A stretch of 64,000 nt of DNA, taken from assembly GCF_002101395.1 (NCBI RefSeq), contig NZ_CP019706.1, positions 1,984,001 through 2,048,000 of the forward strand. The letters are read 5' to 3'. The stretch is from Pantoea alhagi (lineage in GTDB: Bacteria > Pseudomonadota > Gammaproteobacteria > Enterobacterales > Enterobacteriaceae). The notes below the pieces were generated by a model. The model searched no databases. It saw only the letters and a list, made by a program, of their open reading frames with translations, and was not told where the DNA came from. Shown here in pieces: positions 34,578 through 43,626 of the stretch. Position 1 is the first letter of the stretch. Each line of letters opens with the position of its first letter. Made by a program: the position numbers and the translations under genes.

Positions 34578-36215
34578 ATGAGTCAGTTTTTCATGAACGA
34601 AAAAAGCGAACTGGTGAACGAAGCGATCGAAGGTGCGTTAATCACCTCGCCTTTCCATAACCTGAGCCGGCTTGATGCCGGAGAAGGTATTCGTGTGGTA
34701 GTGCGCAGCGACTGGGATAAGCGCAAGGTGGCGCTGATTTCCGGCGGTGGCTCCGGTCATGAGCCTGCGCACGTAGGCTTTGTGGGCAAAGGCATGCTGA
34801 CCGCCGCCGTATGCGGCGATGTTTTCGCCTCGCCCAGCGTCGATGCTGTGCTTAGCGCGATTATTAATGTTACTGGCGAAGCGGGCTGTTTGCTGATCGT
34901 AAAAAACTATACCGGTGACCGCCTGAATTTTGGTCTGGCAGCCGAGAAAGCGCGTGCGCTGTGCTACAAAGTCGAACTGGCTATCGTTAAAGACGACATT
35001 GCGCTACCCGACAATCCTCAGCCGCGCGGCCTGGCCGGAACCGTGTTGATTCATAAGCTGGCCGGTTACTACGCTGAACAGGGTGCTTCGCTGGAAGAGG
35101 TCACGCAGCGCGCTCAACAGGCTATTGCGGATACTGCCAGCATAGGGCTGGCGTTTGCCACCTGCCATATTCCCGGTGAGCCGCAGGACAATCGCGTAGC
35201 GGAAGGGGAAAGCGAACTGGGCATGGGCATTCATGGCGAACCAGGTGTAACAACGCTCAAAACGCAGAACAGTCGTGAAATCGTGCAGATCATGATGGAA
35301 AAACTGGCAGAAAAGGTGCCGAACGAGAAACAGGCGCTGCTGCTGATCAACAACCTCGGCGGTTTCTCGATGCTGGAGTCAGGCGTACTGGCGAGGGAGG
35401 CGCTACGGTCACCGCTGGCAAACCGGCTGAGTCACCTGATTGGCCCGGCAACGCTGGTCAGCTCGCTGGATATGAAGGGTTTTTCCCTGACCACGCTGTT
35501 GCTGGATGAGGAACGGCTGCGCGCGCTGCAGGCGCCGGTAGAAGCCAGCGGCTGGCAGCCGCTGCAACAGGTAGCTACGCCGTCAACAATAAAGGGCGAA
35601 GAGATTAAACGTCCGCCGCAGGCACAGCCCTCTGCAAACGCCACCGTACAGCGCGTGGTGGACAACGTGTGTCAAACGCTGGTGGATCTCGAAAGCGAGC
35701 TGAATAAGCTGGATGCCAAAGTGGGCGATGGCGACACCGGTTCTACTTTCGCAGCAGGCGCACGTAAGATCCTGCAGGCCAGCCAGCAACAGATATTACC
35801 TTTTAATGAACCTGCACGTTTGCTGACGCTGGTGGGTGAACAGCTGGCGGTGGTGATGGGCGGTTCCAGCGGCGTGCTGATGTCGATTATGTTCACTGCC
35901 GCCGGACAGCAGCTGGAAGAGGGCAAACCTTTGCCGCAGGCGCTGATGGCCGGGCTGGAGCGTATGAAACATTATGGTGGTGCCCGCATTGGCGATCGCA
36001 CGTTAATTGATGCGCTGGAACCGGCGTTACAGGCGCTGGTAGAGGGCAAAGGGCTGAGCGAGGCCGCCGCTGCCGCACATCAGGGCGCAGAATCAACGGC
36101 CAGCATGAGCGCGGCGAAAGCGGGACGCTCTTCCTATCTGAATCAGGAGAGTTTGAACGGCGTTAAAGACCCGGGCGCATACGCCGTTGAGCGCGTGTTC
36201 GCTGCGTTTAATTAA
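34578..36215 (+). CDS. dhaK: Fused ATP-dependent dihydroxyacetone kinase (DhaK-DhaL)
   Basis: Phosphorylates dihydroxyacetone (or glyceraldehyde) with ATP. The N-terminal DhaK domain (about 1-330) has the substrate site SGGGSGHEPAHVGFVGKGM and the covalent-binding His in GMGIHGEPG. The C-terminal DhaL domain (about 355-545) has the Mg-ADP signature DAKVGDGDTGSTFAAGA. The fusion and the 545-residue length match Citrobacter-type ATP-dependent kinases, not the PTS-dependent DhaKLM. The ATG at 34578 follows AGAGGAAACC. It stands alone without glycerol dehydrogenase. Its stop overlaps that of the small gene on the other strand. Confidence 0.93.
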   Translation: MSQFFMNEKSELVNEAIEGALITSPFHNLSRLDAGEGIRVVVRSDWDKRKVALISGGGSGHEPAHVGFVGKGMLTAAVCGDVFASPSVDAVLSAIINVTGEAGCLLIVKNYTGDRLNFGLAAEKARALCYKVELAIVKDDIALPDNPQPRGLAGTVLIHKLAGYYAEQGASLEEVTQRAQQAIADTASIGLAFATCHIPGEPQDNRVAEGESELGMGIHGEPGVTTLKTQNSREIVQIMMEKLAEKVPNEKQALLLINNLGGFSMLESGVLAREALRSPLANRLSHLIGPATLVSSLDMKGFSLTTLLLDEERLRALQAPVEASGWQPLQQVATPSTIKGEEIKRPPQAQPSANATVQRVVDNVCQTLVDLESELNKLDAKVGDGDTGSTFAAGARKILQASQQQILPFNEPARLLTLVGEQLAVVMGGSSGVLMSIMFTAAGQQLEEGKPLPQALMAGLERMKHYGGARIGDRTLIDALEPALQALVEGKGLSEAAAAAHQGAESTASMSAAKAGRSSYLNQESLNGVKDPGAYAVERVFAAFN

Positions 36216-36393
36216 CGCTGCGTGGTTCGGTGCGCTCTGCCAGGCGTGCCGCCACTTGAGTAACATACTGGCGCTGCGGCGTGGCCCGTAGCGCCAGTGC
36301 CAGATTGATATTTTCCATGTCCTGAGCGTTTTCTGCCATTTCAACGCTGAGCCTGCCATTTTCGTACAGCCAGCGATAGCGCTGAGCACGCAA
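36208..36393 (-). CDS. Small hypothetical protein directly downstream of sbmA
   Basis: Sixty-one codons starting with a TTG immediately after, and in the same frame as, the TGA of sbmA; a GGAG in the end of sbmA lies 3 bases before it. The product (beginning LRAQRYRWLYENGRLSVEM) is charged, has no membrane segment or signal peptide, and matches no family I recognise. Codon choice (CTG, GCG, CGC, CAG rich) looks like that of neighbouring genes. It could be a coupled small protein, a readthrough extension of SbmA, or a remnant. Its stop overlaps the convergent dhaK stop within ttaattaa. Confidence 0.45.
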   Translation of the reverse strand: MRAQRYRWLYENGRLSVEMAENAQDMENINLALALRATPQRQYVTQVAARLAERTEPRSVN

Positions 36394-37620
36394 TCACTCC
36401 GTGAGTTTTGCCTCTATGGTTTCGCCTTCGATAATGTGCTCGAAGCTACGCAGCCGTTTGTAAATGGACATCAGGGATACCAGCGTCGACCAGGAGGTAA
36501 TCAGATACTGGAAAGAGGCGCGCACCTGATCGAAAACATTGGTGATTTGCTGCAGCAAACCCAACGTCAGGGTGCCAGCAATAATCGCCGGAAACAGAAT
36601 GAATACGCCAAAAACATTATCAACCTGCAGATAAAGAATGCGGATAACATTGAAATAAAGGTAATGAAACCACAGGCGAAAATAGTTATAGCGTACCCGG
36701 CTAAACAACTCTTTCACCGTGGGTGGGGCGGCACGTTGAGGATCGTCCTCGCCATAAACCAGCTCTTTACGCCAGGCGGCTTCCACTCGTTGATTACGAA
36801 ATTCCAGACCCGGCAGCTTGATCCCCACCAGTGCCAGCAATACGGTGCCAAACAGCGACCACATTAACGCCGCTACCACCAGTCCCCAGGGCATTGCGCC
36901 CAGCAGCGGAACGCTTTTGACATGCTTCGACAGGGTGACCAGCACCGGTAAAAATGCTACCAGCGTCATAATGGCCTGAATCAGGCCCACACCCCAGGAT
37001 TCCAGCGTGCCGGAAAAGCGCATGGTGTCATCCTGTACGCGCTGTGCGGCCCCCTCAACGTGACGCAGCTGCGACCAGTGTGCCATATAGCGGTTGTTCA
37101 TCGCGGTGCGCCAGCGGAATACCCAGTGGCTGATAAAAAAAGCATTAAGCACGCCGATGACCACCGCTATCAGCGCAATGCTAAGGAAAGCGCTAATTTG
37201 TTGATAAAAAGCCGCAAGCGATACCGATCCCGCCTTGCTCAGAGCGCGCTGAATTAAATCATAAAACGGGCCGTACCAGGCGTTAATCGCCACGCCAACC
37301 TGCACATCAAACCAGGTCATAAACAGAATCAGCGCTGAACCCAACACTGACCAGCGCTGCCATGGATGAGGGCTAAAAATAAACCAGCCTGCGGCAAACA
37401 GCGCCGTTGTCAGGGCGAAATAGAGATAAAACCACAGCTCACCGGGCTGAACAAAGCGCCAGGCATTATCCGGCAGCGGCTGACTGGCATAAGCGGCGAA
37501 CGTCGCCAGATGAAATACCAGCTGACTGGCCTCGGTAAACCAGAACACGATCGCTATCAGGCTGAACAGCGTCGCGGTGCTGAAAAACAGCACAGGTCGG
37601 GGGAAAAAACAGCTAAACAT
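36394..37620 (-). CDS. sbmA: SbmA, inner-membrane peptide (antibiotic) transporter
   Basis: Proton-driven importer of microcins, bleomycin and proline-rich peptides; SbmA/BacA family, which resembles the membrane domain of ABC exporters without an ATPase. 408 residues and about seven to eight helices; strongly conserved VYGEDD-type region (RKELVYGEDDPQRAAPPTVKELF) and QRVQDDTMRF. The ATG at 37620 (MFSCFFPRP) follows GGAG and matches E. coli; a GTG two codons upstream is less likely. E. coli yaiW, normally downstream, is not present; a 61-codon frame takes its place. Confidence 0.94.
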   Translation of the reverse strand: MFSCFFPRPVLFFSTATLFSLIAIVFWFTEASQLVFHLATFAAYASQPLPDNAWRFVQPGELWFYLYFALTTALFAAGWFIFSPHPWQRWSVLGSALILFMTWFDVQVGVAINAWYGPFYDLIQRALSKAGSVSLAAFYQQISAFLSIALIAVVIGVLNAFFISHWVFRWRTAMNNRYMAHWSQLRHVEGAAQRVQDDTMRFSGTLESWGVGLIQAIMTLVAFLPVLVTLSKHVKSVPLLGAMPWGLVVAALMWSLFGTVLLALVGIKLPGLEFRNQRVEAAWRKELVYGEDDPQRAAPPTVKELFSRVRYNYFRLWFHYLYFNVIRILYLQVDNVFGVFILFPAIIAGTLTLGLLQQITNVFDQVRASFQYLITSWSTLVSLMSIYKRLRSFEHIIEGETIEAKLTE

Positions 37621-37817
37621 AAGCACTCCACAGTAAGGATGGCTCTGTTATAGCCTGCGCAATGTTAATCGTCTGTGGAGGGTTGTGACCAGCCGTTACA
37701 GAGGGGCTTTTACTGAGCGCGGCAGCGCAAGCGAGATGTCAGCTTAATGTTAAAAAAATTGTGGTGTTTTGTTTTTTGAAGCTAAAGATTTTACAAAATA
37801 ACTGTTACAATGCGCGC

Positions 37818-37837
37818 CTTTGTTACCGGTAACAAAG
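37818..37837. promoter_or_regulatory. GntR-type gluconate operator
   Basis: ctttgttaccggtaacaaag is a perfect 20-base palindrome whose core tgttaccggtaaca is the GntR (LacI-family) operator of E. coli gluconate genes. A tgttacaat extended -10-like element (37803-37811) ends 6 bases before it, so a bound repressor would block initiation. It lies 95 bases upstream of the gluconate dehydrogenase operon. The gntR gene itself is not in the window. Confidence 0.8.
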
Positions 37838-37932
37838 CATTTACTGCCGGAAAAACCCTTCAGTTACTGATAATTAAAATAACGACCAGGATCAACAGTT
37901 GCGCCGTTAGCAACGAGCGCTAAGGCAATGTC

Positions 37933-38673
37933 ATGTCGCAAAACAAAACAAGCACTTCAAGGAGAGATTTTCTCCTGAAAACCATCACCCTGGCGCCTGC
38001 CGTGGCGATGGGCACCACCGGGATCGCATCACTTGGACTCAGCAACAGCGCGCAGGCTACCGATAGTGCGCCGCTGGCCGGGCCGCAAACCGCTCGTGAT
38101 TATCAGCCCGTCTGGTTTTCTGCTGAGGAGTTTGCCTTTATTAAGGCGGCGGTCGCCCGGCTAATTCCGGCTGACGAACGGGGCCCCGGCGCGCTGGAAG
38201 CTGGCGTTCCAGAATTCATTGATCGACAAATGAACACGCCATATGCCACCGGCAATAACTGGTATATGCAGGGACCGTTCGATCCTGATGCGCCGAAAGA
38301 GCTGGGCTATCAGCTGCCGCTGGTACCGCAACAGATTTATCGCCTTGGCATTGCAGAAGCGGACGCCTGGGCGAAACAGCAGCATGGCAAAGCCTTTGCC
38401 GCACTGTCGCCAGCGCAGCAGGACGCGCTGCTGAGCGACTTTGAAAGCAACAAGGCCAGCTTTAAACAGCTGCCAGCAAAAATTTTCTTTGCTTATCTTC
38501 TGCAAAATACCCGCGAAGGCTTTTTCTGCGATCCGCTGCACGGCGGCAATCAGCACATGGTGGGCTGGAAGCTGATCGGCTTCCCGGGCGCACGCGCTGA
38601 CTTTATGGACTGGGTGGAGCGCGGCGAGCGTTATCCCTTCCCGGCGGTATCGATTCGTGGAGAAAGAGCATAA
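37933..38673 (+). CDS. Gluconate 2-dehydrogenase subunit 3 (gamma, Tat-exported)
   Basis: Small subunit of the membrane-bound FAD gluconate dehydrogenase, 246 residues. Residues 9-14 (SRRDFL) with the following hydrophobic stretch to SAQA form a twin-arginine signal peptide; the subunit carries the folded flavoprotein to the periplasm. DUF/subunit-3 features are the conserved FIDRQMNTPYA and the C-terminal DPLHGGNQHMVGWKLIGFPG. First gene of a three-gene operon behind the GntR-type operator. A 2-ketogluconate dehydrogenase has the same architecture; the operator favours gluconate as substrate. Confidence 0.85.
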   Translation: MSQNKTSTSRRDFLLKTITLAPAVAMGTTGIASLGLSNSAQATDSAPLAGPQTARDYQPVWFSAEEFAFIKAAVARLIPADERGPGALEAGVPEFIDRQMNTPYATGNNWYMQGPFDPDAPKELGYQLPLVPQQIYRLGIAEADAWAKQQHGKAFAALSPAQQDALLSDFESNKASFKQLPAKIFFAYLLQNTREGFFCDPLHGGNQHMVGWKLIGFPGARADFMDWVERGERYPFPAVSIRGERA

Positions 38674-38675
38674 GC

Positions 38676-40457
38676 ATGGCAAACCAGATGAAAAAAGTAG
38701 ACGCGGTGATTGTCGGCTTCGGCTGGGCCGGGTCGATTATGGCGAAAGAACTCACGGAAGCAGGATTGCAGGTCGTGGCGCTGGAACGCGGTCCGCACCG
38801 CGATACTTACCCGGATGGCGCTTACCCGCAGGTAATTGATGAACTGACCTATAACGTTCGTAAAAAGCTGTTCCAGGATCTGTCGAAAAGCACCGTGACC
38901 ATTCGTCACAACCCTTCCCAGACCGCACAGCCCTATCGTCAGCTGGCGGCGTTTTTACCCGGCACCGGCACCGGCGGCGCTGGCCTTCACTGGTCGGGCG
39001 TGCATTTCCGCGTCGATCCCATGGAACTGCGGATGCGCAGCCACTATGAAGAGCGTTACGGCAAGAACTTTATTCCGGAAGGGATGACGATTCAGGACTT
39101 CGGCGTAAGTTACGACGAACTGGAACCGTTCTTCGATAAGGCGGAAAAAGTGTTTGGTACCTCCGGCTCGGCCTGGAGTATCAAAGGCAAAGTGGTCGGA
39201 CAGGGCCGTGGTAACCCGTTTGCCCCCGATCGCTCGGACGATTTCCCGCTGCCGCCGCAGAAACGCACTTATTCCGCGCAGCTGTTTGCTAAAGCGGCTG
39301 AGTCTGTGGGCTATCACCCTTACGATCTGCCTTCGGCGAATACCTCCGCGCCTTACACCAATCCCTACGGCGCACAGATGGGCCCGTGTAACTTCTGCGG
39401 TTACTGTAGCGGCTACGCCTGCTACATGTATTCCAAGGCTTCGCCGAACGTCAACATCTGGCCAGCGCTGCGTCAGGAGCCAAAGTTTGAGCTGCGTGAT
39501 AATTCGCATGTGTTGCGCGTTAATCTGACTGACGATAAAAAACGTGCCACCGGCGTAACCTATGTCGATGCACAGGGCCGCGAGGTTGAGCAGCCGGCAG
39601 ATCTGGTGATCCTTTCCGCCTTCCAGTTCCATAACGTGCACCTGATGCTGCTTTCCGGCATCGGTAAGCCGTACAACCCGATCACCAACGAAGGCGTGGT
39701 GGGACGTAACTTTGCCTATCAGAACATCTCTACCATCAAAGCGTTCTTCGGCAAGGATGTACATACCAATAACTTTATCGGTGCAGGCGGTGCGGGCGTC
39801 GGCGTGGACGATTTCAACGCCGATAACTTTGACCATGGTAAATATGGCTTTGTCGGCGGATCGCCTTTCTGGGTTAACCAGGCGGGCGTGAAGCCGATTT
39901 CCGGCTTGCCGGTGCCGCAGGGCACGCCTGGCTGGGGCAGCAAGTGGAAAGCGGCAGTGGCCGATCACTATACGCACCACGTTTCTATGGATGCGCACGG
40001 CGCGCATCAGTCTTACCGCACCAACTATCTCGATCTGGACCCGAACTATAAGGATGCCTTTGGTCAGCCGCTGCTGCGCATGACCTTTGACTGGCAGGAC
40101 AACGACATCAAAATGTCGCAGTTTATGCATGGCAAAATGCGCAAAATTGCCGAGGCGATGAATCCAAAAGAGATCATCGGCGCGCCAAAAGTGCAGGGCA
40201 CTCATTTCGATACCACGGTTTATCAGACCACGCATATGAACGGCGGCGCCATCATGGGCGAAGATCCGCAAACCAGCGCGGTGAACCGCTATCTGCAAAG
40301 CTGGGATGTGCCGAACGTTTTTGTGCCGGGCGCGTCCGCTTTCCCGCAGGGGCTGGGCTATAACCCAACCGGCATGGTCGCCGCGCTGACTTACTGGTCA
40401 GCCAGGGCGATTCGTGAACAGTATCTGAAAAACCCCGGACCGCTGGTGCAGGCATAA
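38676..40457 (+). CDS. Gluconate 2-dehydrogenase flavoprotein subunit (GMC oxidoreductase)
   Basis: Catalytic subunit, 593 residues, oxidising gluconate to 2-ketogluconate in the periplasm. N-terminal Rossmann FAD motif VIVGFGWAGSIMAKELTEAG (from residue 12), a Cys-rich region CNFCGYCSGYACYMYS near residue 240 typical of this family and possibly holding an iron-sulphur cluster, and a C-terminal GMC segment (THMNGGAIMGEDP, then NPTGMVAALTYWSA) with the active-site His/Asn. No signal peptide of its own, so it is exported with subunit 3. It starts 2 bases after subunit 3. Confidence 0.9.
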   Translation: MANQMKKVDAVIVGFGWAGSIMAKELTEAGLQVVALERGPHRDTYPDGAYPQVIDELTYNVRKKLFQDLSKSTVTIRHNPSQTAQPYRQLAAFLPGTGTGGAGLHWSGVHFRVDPMELRMRSHYEERYGKNFIPEGMTIQDFGVSYDELEPFFDKAEKVFGTSGSAWSIKGKVVGQGRGNPFAPDRSDDFPLPPQKRTYSAQLFAKAAESVGYHPYDLPSANTSAPYTNPYGAQMGPCNFCGYCSGYACYMYSKASPNVNIWPALRQEPKFELRDNSHVLRVNLTDDKKRATGVTYVDAQGREVEQPADLVILSAFQFHNVHLMLLSGIGKPYNPITNEGVVGRNFAYQNISTIKAFFGKDVHTNNFIGAGGAGVGVDDFNADNFDHGKYGFVGGSPFWVNQAGVKPISGLPVPQGTPGWGSKWKAAVADHYTHHVSMDAHGAHQSYRTNYLDLDPNYKDAFGQPLLRMTFDWQDNDIKMSQFMHGKMRKIAEAMNPKEIIGAPKVQGTHFDTTVYQTTHMNGGAIMGEDPQTSAVNRYLQSWDVPNVFVPGASAFPQGLGYNPTGMVAALTYWSARAIREQYLKNPGPLVQA

Positions 40458-40468
40458 GGATGATGGCG

Positions 40469-41794
40469 ATGAAAAAGGTATTACTGGCGCTGTGCCTGAT
40501 GACGGCGGCTGCTGGCGCAATGGCGGCTGATAACCAGGGCGGGGATTTGATCAAACGCGGCGAGTATCTGGCGCGCGCAGGCGACTGTGTCGCCTGTCAC
40601 ACCAGCAAAGATGGCAAACCCTTTGCGGGTGGCCTGCCGATGGAAACGCCGATCGGCACCATTTATTCCACCAATATCACGCCCGATAAGGAAAGCGGTA
40701 TCGGCAGCTACAGCTATGACGATTTCCAGAAAGCGGTACGTCACGGCATCGCGAAAAATGGCGATACGCTCTACCCGGCCATGCCTTATCCCTCCTACGC
40801 GGTGGTAAGCGATGAGGATATGCAGGCGCTGTACGCTTACTTTATGCATGGCGTGGCGCCGGTGGTGCAGCAGAATAAAGAGAGCGATATTCCCTGGCCG
40901 CTGTCTATGCGCTGGCCGCTCTCTGTGTGGCGTACGCTTTTCGCGCCGGACGTGAAGGCGTTCCAGCCGAAATCGGGCGAAGATCGGGAACTGGCGCGCG
41001 GACGTTATCTGGTGGAGGGGCTGGGGCACTGCGGCGCCTGCCACACGCCGCGCAGCATTACCATGCAGGAGAAAGCGCTGAGCGATGAGAAAGGCAGCGA
41101 TTACCTTGCCGGCAGCAACGCGCCGATTGATGGCTGGACCGCCAGCAACCTGCGTGGCGATAACCGTGACGGCCTGGGGCGCTGGAGTGAGGACGATCTG
41201 GTGCAATTCCTGCGCACCGGTCGCAATGACGATACGGCGGCCTTCGGTGGCATGACGGAAGTGGTAGAGCATAGCCTGCAGTATCTGAGCGACGAAGATA
41301 TCAGGGCGATAGCGCGCTATCTGAAATCGTTAGGCGCGAAAGATCCTTCGCAAACCGGCTTCCAGCCGGATGACGCGGTGGCACAGGCGCTGTGGAAAGG
41401 CGACGACAGCAAAGCGGGCGCGGCGGAATATGTTGATAGCTGTGCCGCCTGTCACCGTACCGATGGCCGTGGCTATAAGCGTTTCTTCCCGGCGCTGCGC
41501 GGCAATCCGGTGGTGCTGGCGGACGATCCGACCTCGCTGATCCACATCGTACTGACCGGCAGCACCTTGCCGGGCGTACAGGGTGCACCAAGTACGGTAG
41601 TGATGCCGGGCTTTGGCTGGCGTCTGAACGATCGGCAGGTGGCCGACGTGGTGAACTTTATTCGCACCAGCTGGGGCAACCAGGCCGCGAAGCCGGTCAC
41701 CGCACAGGATGTGGCCGACGTACGGAAAACGTCATTTGTTTCCGGGCAGCAGGGCAATATTGATATTGAAAAACTGCCGCAGGCTGAACATTAA
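40469..41794 (+). CDS. Gluconate dehydrogenase triheme cytochrome c subunit
   Basis: Membrane-anchored electron-transfer subunit passing electrons from the flavoprotein to ubiquinone. Signal peptide MKKVLLALCLMTAAAGAMA and three heme-attachment motifs: CVACH (near residue 40), CGACH (near 190) and CAACH (near 325). This triheme pattern is that of acetic-acid-bacteria-type and Erwinia gluconate/sorbitol dehydrogenases. Three ATGs compete at the start (40460, 40463, 40469); the last has AAGGA at the best distance. Third gene of the operon, followed by a strong terminator. Confidence 0.9.
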   Translation: MKKVLLALCLMTAAAGAMAADNQGGDLIKRGEYLARAGDCVACHTSKDGKPFAGGLPMETPIGTIYSTNITPDKESGIGSYSYDDFQKAVRHGIAKNGDTLYPAMPYPSYAVVSDEDMQALYAYFMHGVAPVVQQNKESDIPWPLSMRWPLSVWRTLFAPDVKAFQPKSGEDRELARGRYLVEGLGHCGACHTPRSITMQEKALSDEKGSDYLAGSNAPIDGWTASNLRGDNRDGLGRWSEDDLVQFLRTGRNDDTAAFGGMTEVVEHSLQYLSDEDIRAIARYLKSLGAKDPSQTGFQPDDAVAQALWKGDDSKAGAAEYVDSCAACHRTDGRGYKRFFPALRGNPVVLADDPTSLIHIVLTGSTLPGVQGAPSTVVMPGFGWRLNDRQVADVVNFIRTSWGNQAAKPVTAQDVADVRKTSFVSGQQGNIDIEKLPQAEH

Positions 41795-41811
41795 GCCTGA
41801 GCAGTAATCGC

Positions 41812-41853
41812 ACGGCGGCGCATCTTTAACCGGATCCGCCGCCGTTATTTTTT
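41812..41853 (+). terminator. Terminator of the gluconate dehydrogenase operon
   Basis: A 9-bp stem acggcggcg (41812-41820) pairs with cgccgccgt (41837-41845) and runs into tatttttt. Confidence 0.88.
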
Positions 41854-41864
41854 GCAGCGCGTGA

Positions 41865-42200
41865 TTACGAAAGGAAATCTTCCCGCTGTGGCGTAAAGGT
41901 ATCCAGCAGCACGCCCGGCTCCAGGCAGACGCAGCCATGCACCACATCCGGCTTTTTATAGAGCGTATCGCCAGCGCTGACCTCATGAGTTTCGCCATCA
42001 ATGGTAAACGCGAAGCGGCCTGACAGCACGTAGGTGAGCTGCTCATGCGGGTGATGATGCAGCGGGCCAACCGCATCTTTTTCAAATGTCACTTCCACCG
42101 CCATCATGCCGCCGCCATGCGCCAGGATGCGCCGCGTCACGCCATTGCCCAGATCTTCAATCTGAGTCTGCTCTCTGAAAATAAACATACCGTTATCCAT
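41865..42200 (-). CDS. kdgF: KdgF-like cupin, pectin-derived uronate conversion
   Basis: Single-domain cupin of 111 residues. Metal ligands are in GPLHHHPHEQLTYVLSG (cupin motif 1) and PDVVHG (motif 2). KdgF enzymes linearise 4,5-unsaturated galacturonate from oligogalacturonides before entry to the KDG pathway. The ATG at 42200 (MDNGMFIFREQ) overlaps the end of ogl by 8 bases, so they are one operon. The link to ogl is the main reason for choosing KdgF among cupins. Confidence 0.85.
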   Translation of the reverse strand: MDNGMFIFREQTQIEDLGNGVTRRILAHGGGMMAVEVTFEKDAVGPLHHHPHEQLTYVLSGRFAFTIDGETHEVSAGDTLYKKPDVVHGCVCLEPGVLLDTFTPQREDFLS

Positions 42201-43377
42201 TATCTGCGGGTTGATCGAAAAAATCGTCGCGGATGGCAGCCAGGTAAAGCGCGGGCTGCCCTTCATAATCAGAGGTAAACAGCACCTGACGATTGTCCGG
42301 GGTGAACGATGGATGCGGGTGGGTCACCTGACGATCGCCGTCCAGCACGCGCCACGAACTGTTATGCGCTGCCAGCGCACGATGGCGGCGCGTTTCCACA
42401 TCAAACAGCCACAGCATCGGATCGTTTTCAATGGTGTAGCCTTTGGTATCCTGCACATCCACCGGTGTACCTGAACCGTCTCCTACCAGCAGCGTGCCGT
42501 TGTGATTACTCATCAAATGCGAGCAGGCGGGCATGGTCATTAAAACTTCATTATGCTGCGTTACCGGATCGTAGCGGCAGATCTCACGATCGGGACGATC
42601 TTTATGATAGGAGACATAGATCAGCGCTGATCCATCGGGCACCCAAAACTCATGGGTACAGCTTTCGCCAGGCGCATGAGCTTTTACCTTGCGCATGTTG
42701 TCGCCATCCTCGTCAATCAGCCACATACGGGCATCAACCCGATCGTGCGGCCCTTCATGGCAAAAGGCGACGGTATGGTCATCGTAAGGACGATAGATAG
42801 GATGGCCCAGCCACAGACGCTGCTCCAGAATGGTTTCCGCTTCACCGGTGCGTAAATCGACGCGCAGCAGGCGGCAGTGCGGATTTTTTTCAAAAAAGGT
42901 TTTAAACACCTGCCAGTCGCTGAGCGGTTCCCAGTCTTTGCGATCGATTTCAATGCCAACCAGGCTGGTACAATCGCTATTGGCAACCCAGGTGCCATAG
43001 CCTACCCACGCCTGTGGCACGGTGTAAATGGTGACCTCTTGATAGGTGTCCAGATCGACACGGCATAGCTGGCGCTCGTTTTTAACGTAGAAAAGATAGC
43101 GATCGTCGGGCGAGAGAAAGCCGCCAAAGGTATTATCGCCAGCACCTTCCGTGAGCTGAGTGGCCTGCTGCTGCTTTAAATCAAGCAGGTAGTAGTTGCG
43201 ATGACCATCAAACTCACCGGCAAACAGCAGCTTGCTGCCGTCATTGAAAAAGCACTTCTGGTAGAAATAGTTGCGGTGGCATAACACCTCTGGCGGCGTT
43301 AAGCGCACCATTTCCGCACCGGTCTTCTCATCCTGAAAACGATAGAAGGGCAGATGTAGCCGACTCCCCTTTGCCAT
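42193..43377 (-). CDS. ogl: Ogl, oligogalacturonate lyase (PL22)
   Basis: Cytoplasmic lyase splitting digalacturonate and unsaturated digalacturonate from pectin into monomers. 394 residues, seven-bladed beta-propeller of polysaccharide lyase family 22. The start MAKGSRLHLPFYRFQDEKTG and repeated blade motifs (DDRYLFYVKN; DNRQVLFTSDYEGQPALYLA) match Dickeya/Pectobacterium Ogl. The ATG follows GGGAGGAAAAAGCT. A KdgR box lies about 30 bases upstream, so induction by pectin catabolites (KDG) is expected. No secreted pectate lyase is in the window, so oligomers may come from other organisms' action. Confidence 0.93.
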   Translation of the reverse strand: MAKGSRLHLPFYRFQDEKTGAEMVRLTPPEVLCHRNYFYQKCFFNDGSKLLFAGEFDGHRNYYLLDLKQQQATQLTEGAGDNTFGGFLSPDDRYLFYVKNERQLCRVDLDTYQEVTIYTVPQAWVGYGTWVANSDCTSLVGIEIDRKDWEPLSDWQVFKTFFEKNPHCRLLRVDLRTGEAETILEQRLWLGHPIYRPYDDHTVAFCHEGPHDRVDARMWLIDEDGDNMRKVKAHAPGESCTHEFWVPDGSALIYVSYHKDRPDREICRYDPVTQHNEVLMTMPACSHLMSNHNGTLLVGDGSGTPVDVQDTKGYTIENDPMLWLFDVETRRHRALAAHNSSWRVLDGDRQVTHPHPSFTPDNRQVLFTSDYEGQPALYLAAIRDDFFDQPADNG

Positions 43378-43407
43378 AGCTTTTTCCTCCCGCCAGGGGT
43401 TAATAGA

Positions 43408-43428
43408 AAATGAAACGCTGTTTCACAT
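43408..43428. promoter_or_regulatory. KdgR box at ogl
   Basis: aaatgaaacgctgtttcacat matches the KdgR operator (tGAAAyrntgTTTCA core) and lies 31 bases upstream of the ogl start codon. KdgR is an IclR-type repressor released by KDG; its gene is not in the window. Confidence 0.78.
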
Positions 43429-43626
43429 TCGTGAGAGCATACCCGGTTCGTGGCGGTTGCCGAGCGCAGCCTGAAGAAAATGTAAGAAAGATCACACAAT
43501 TTTTCTGGCGGCAGCTAAATGCGCGTGGGTTCGCAAAAGTAAGTGAAAAAGGGACCTGAACCCAGGAATGTGAAAACCGTCACAGCAAAAAGTTAAAGCG
43601 ATCTTTATAAGGAACAGCTAATATTA

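Noticed and set aside
38955..40298. A 447-codon open frame on the minus strand inside the gluconate dehydrogenase flavoprotein gene
   Set aside because: It is exactly antisense to a clearly recognised coding gene; its product is His/Arg/Ala rich with no family features, as expected for the complement of a high-GC gene.
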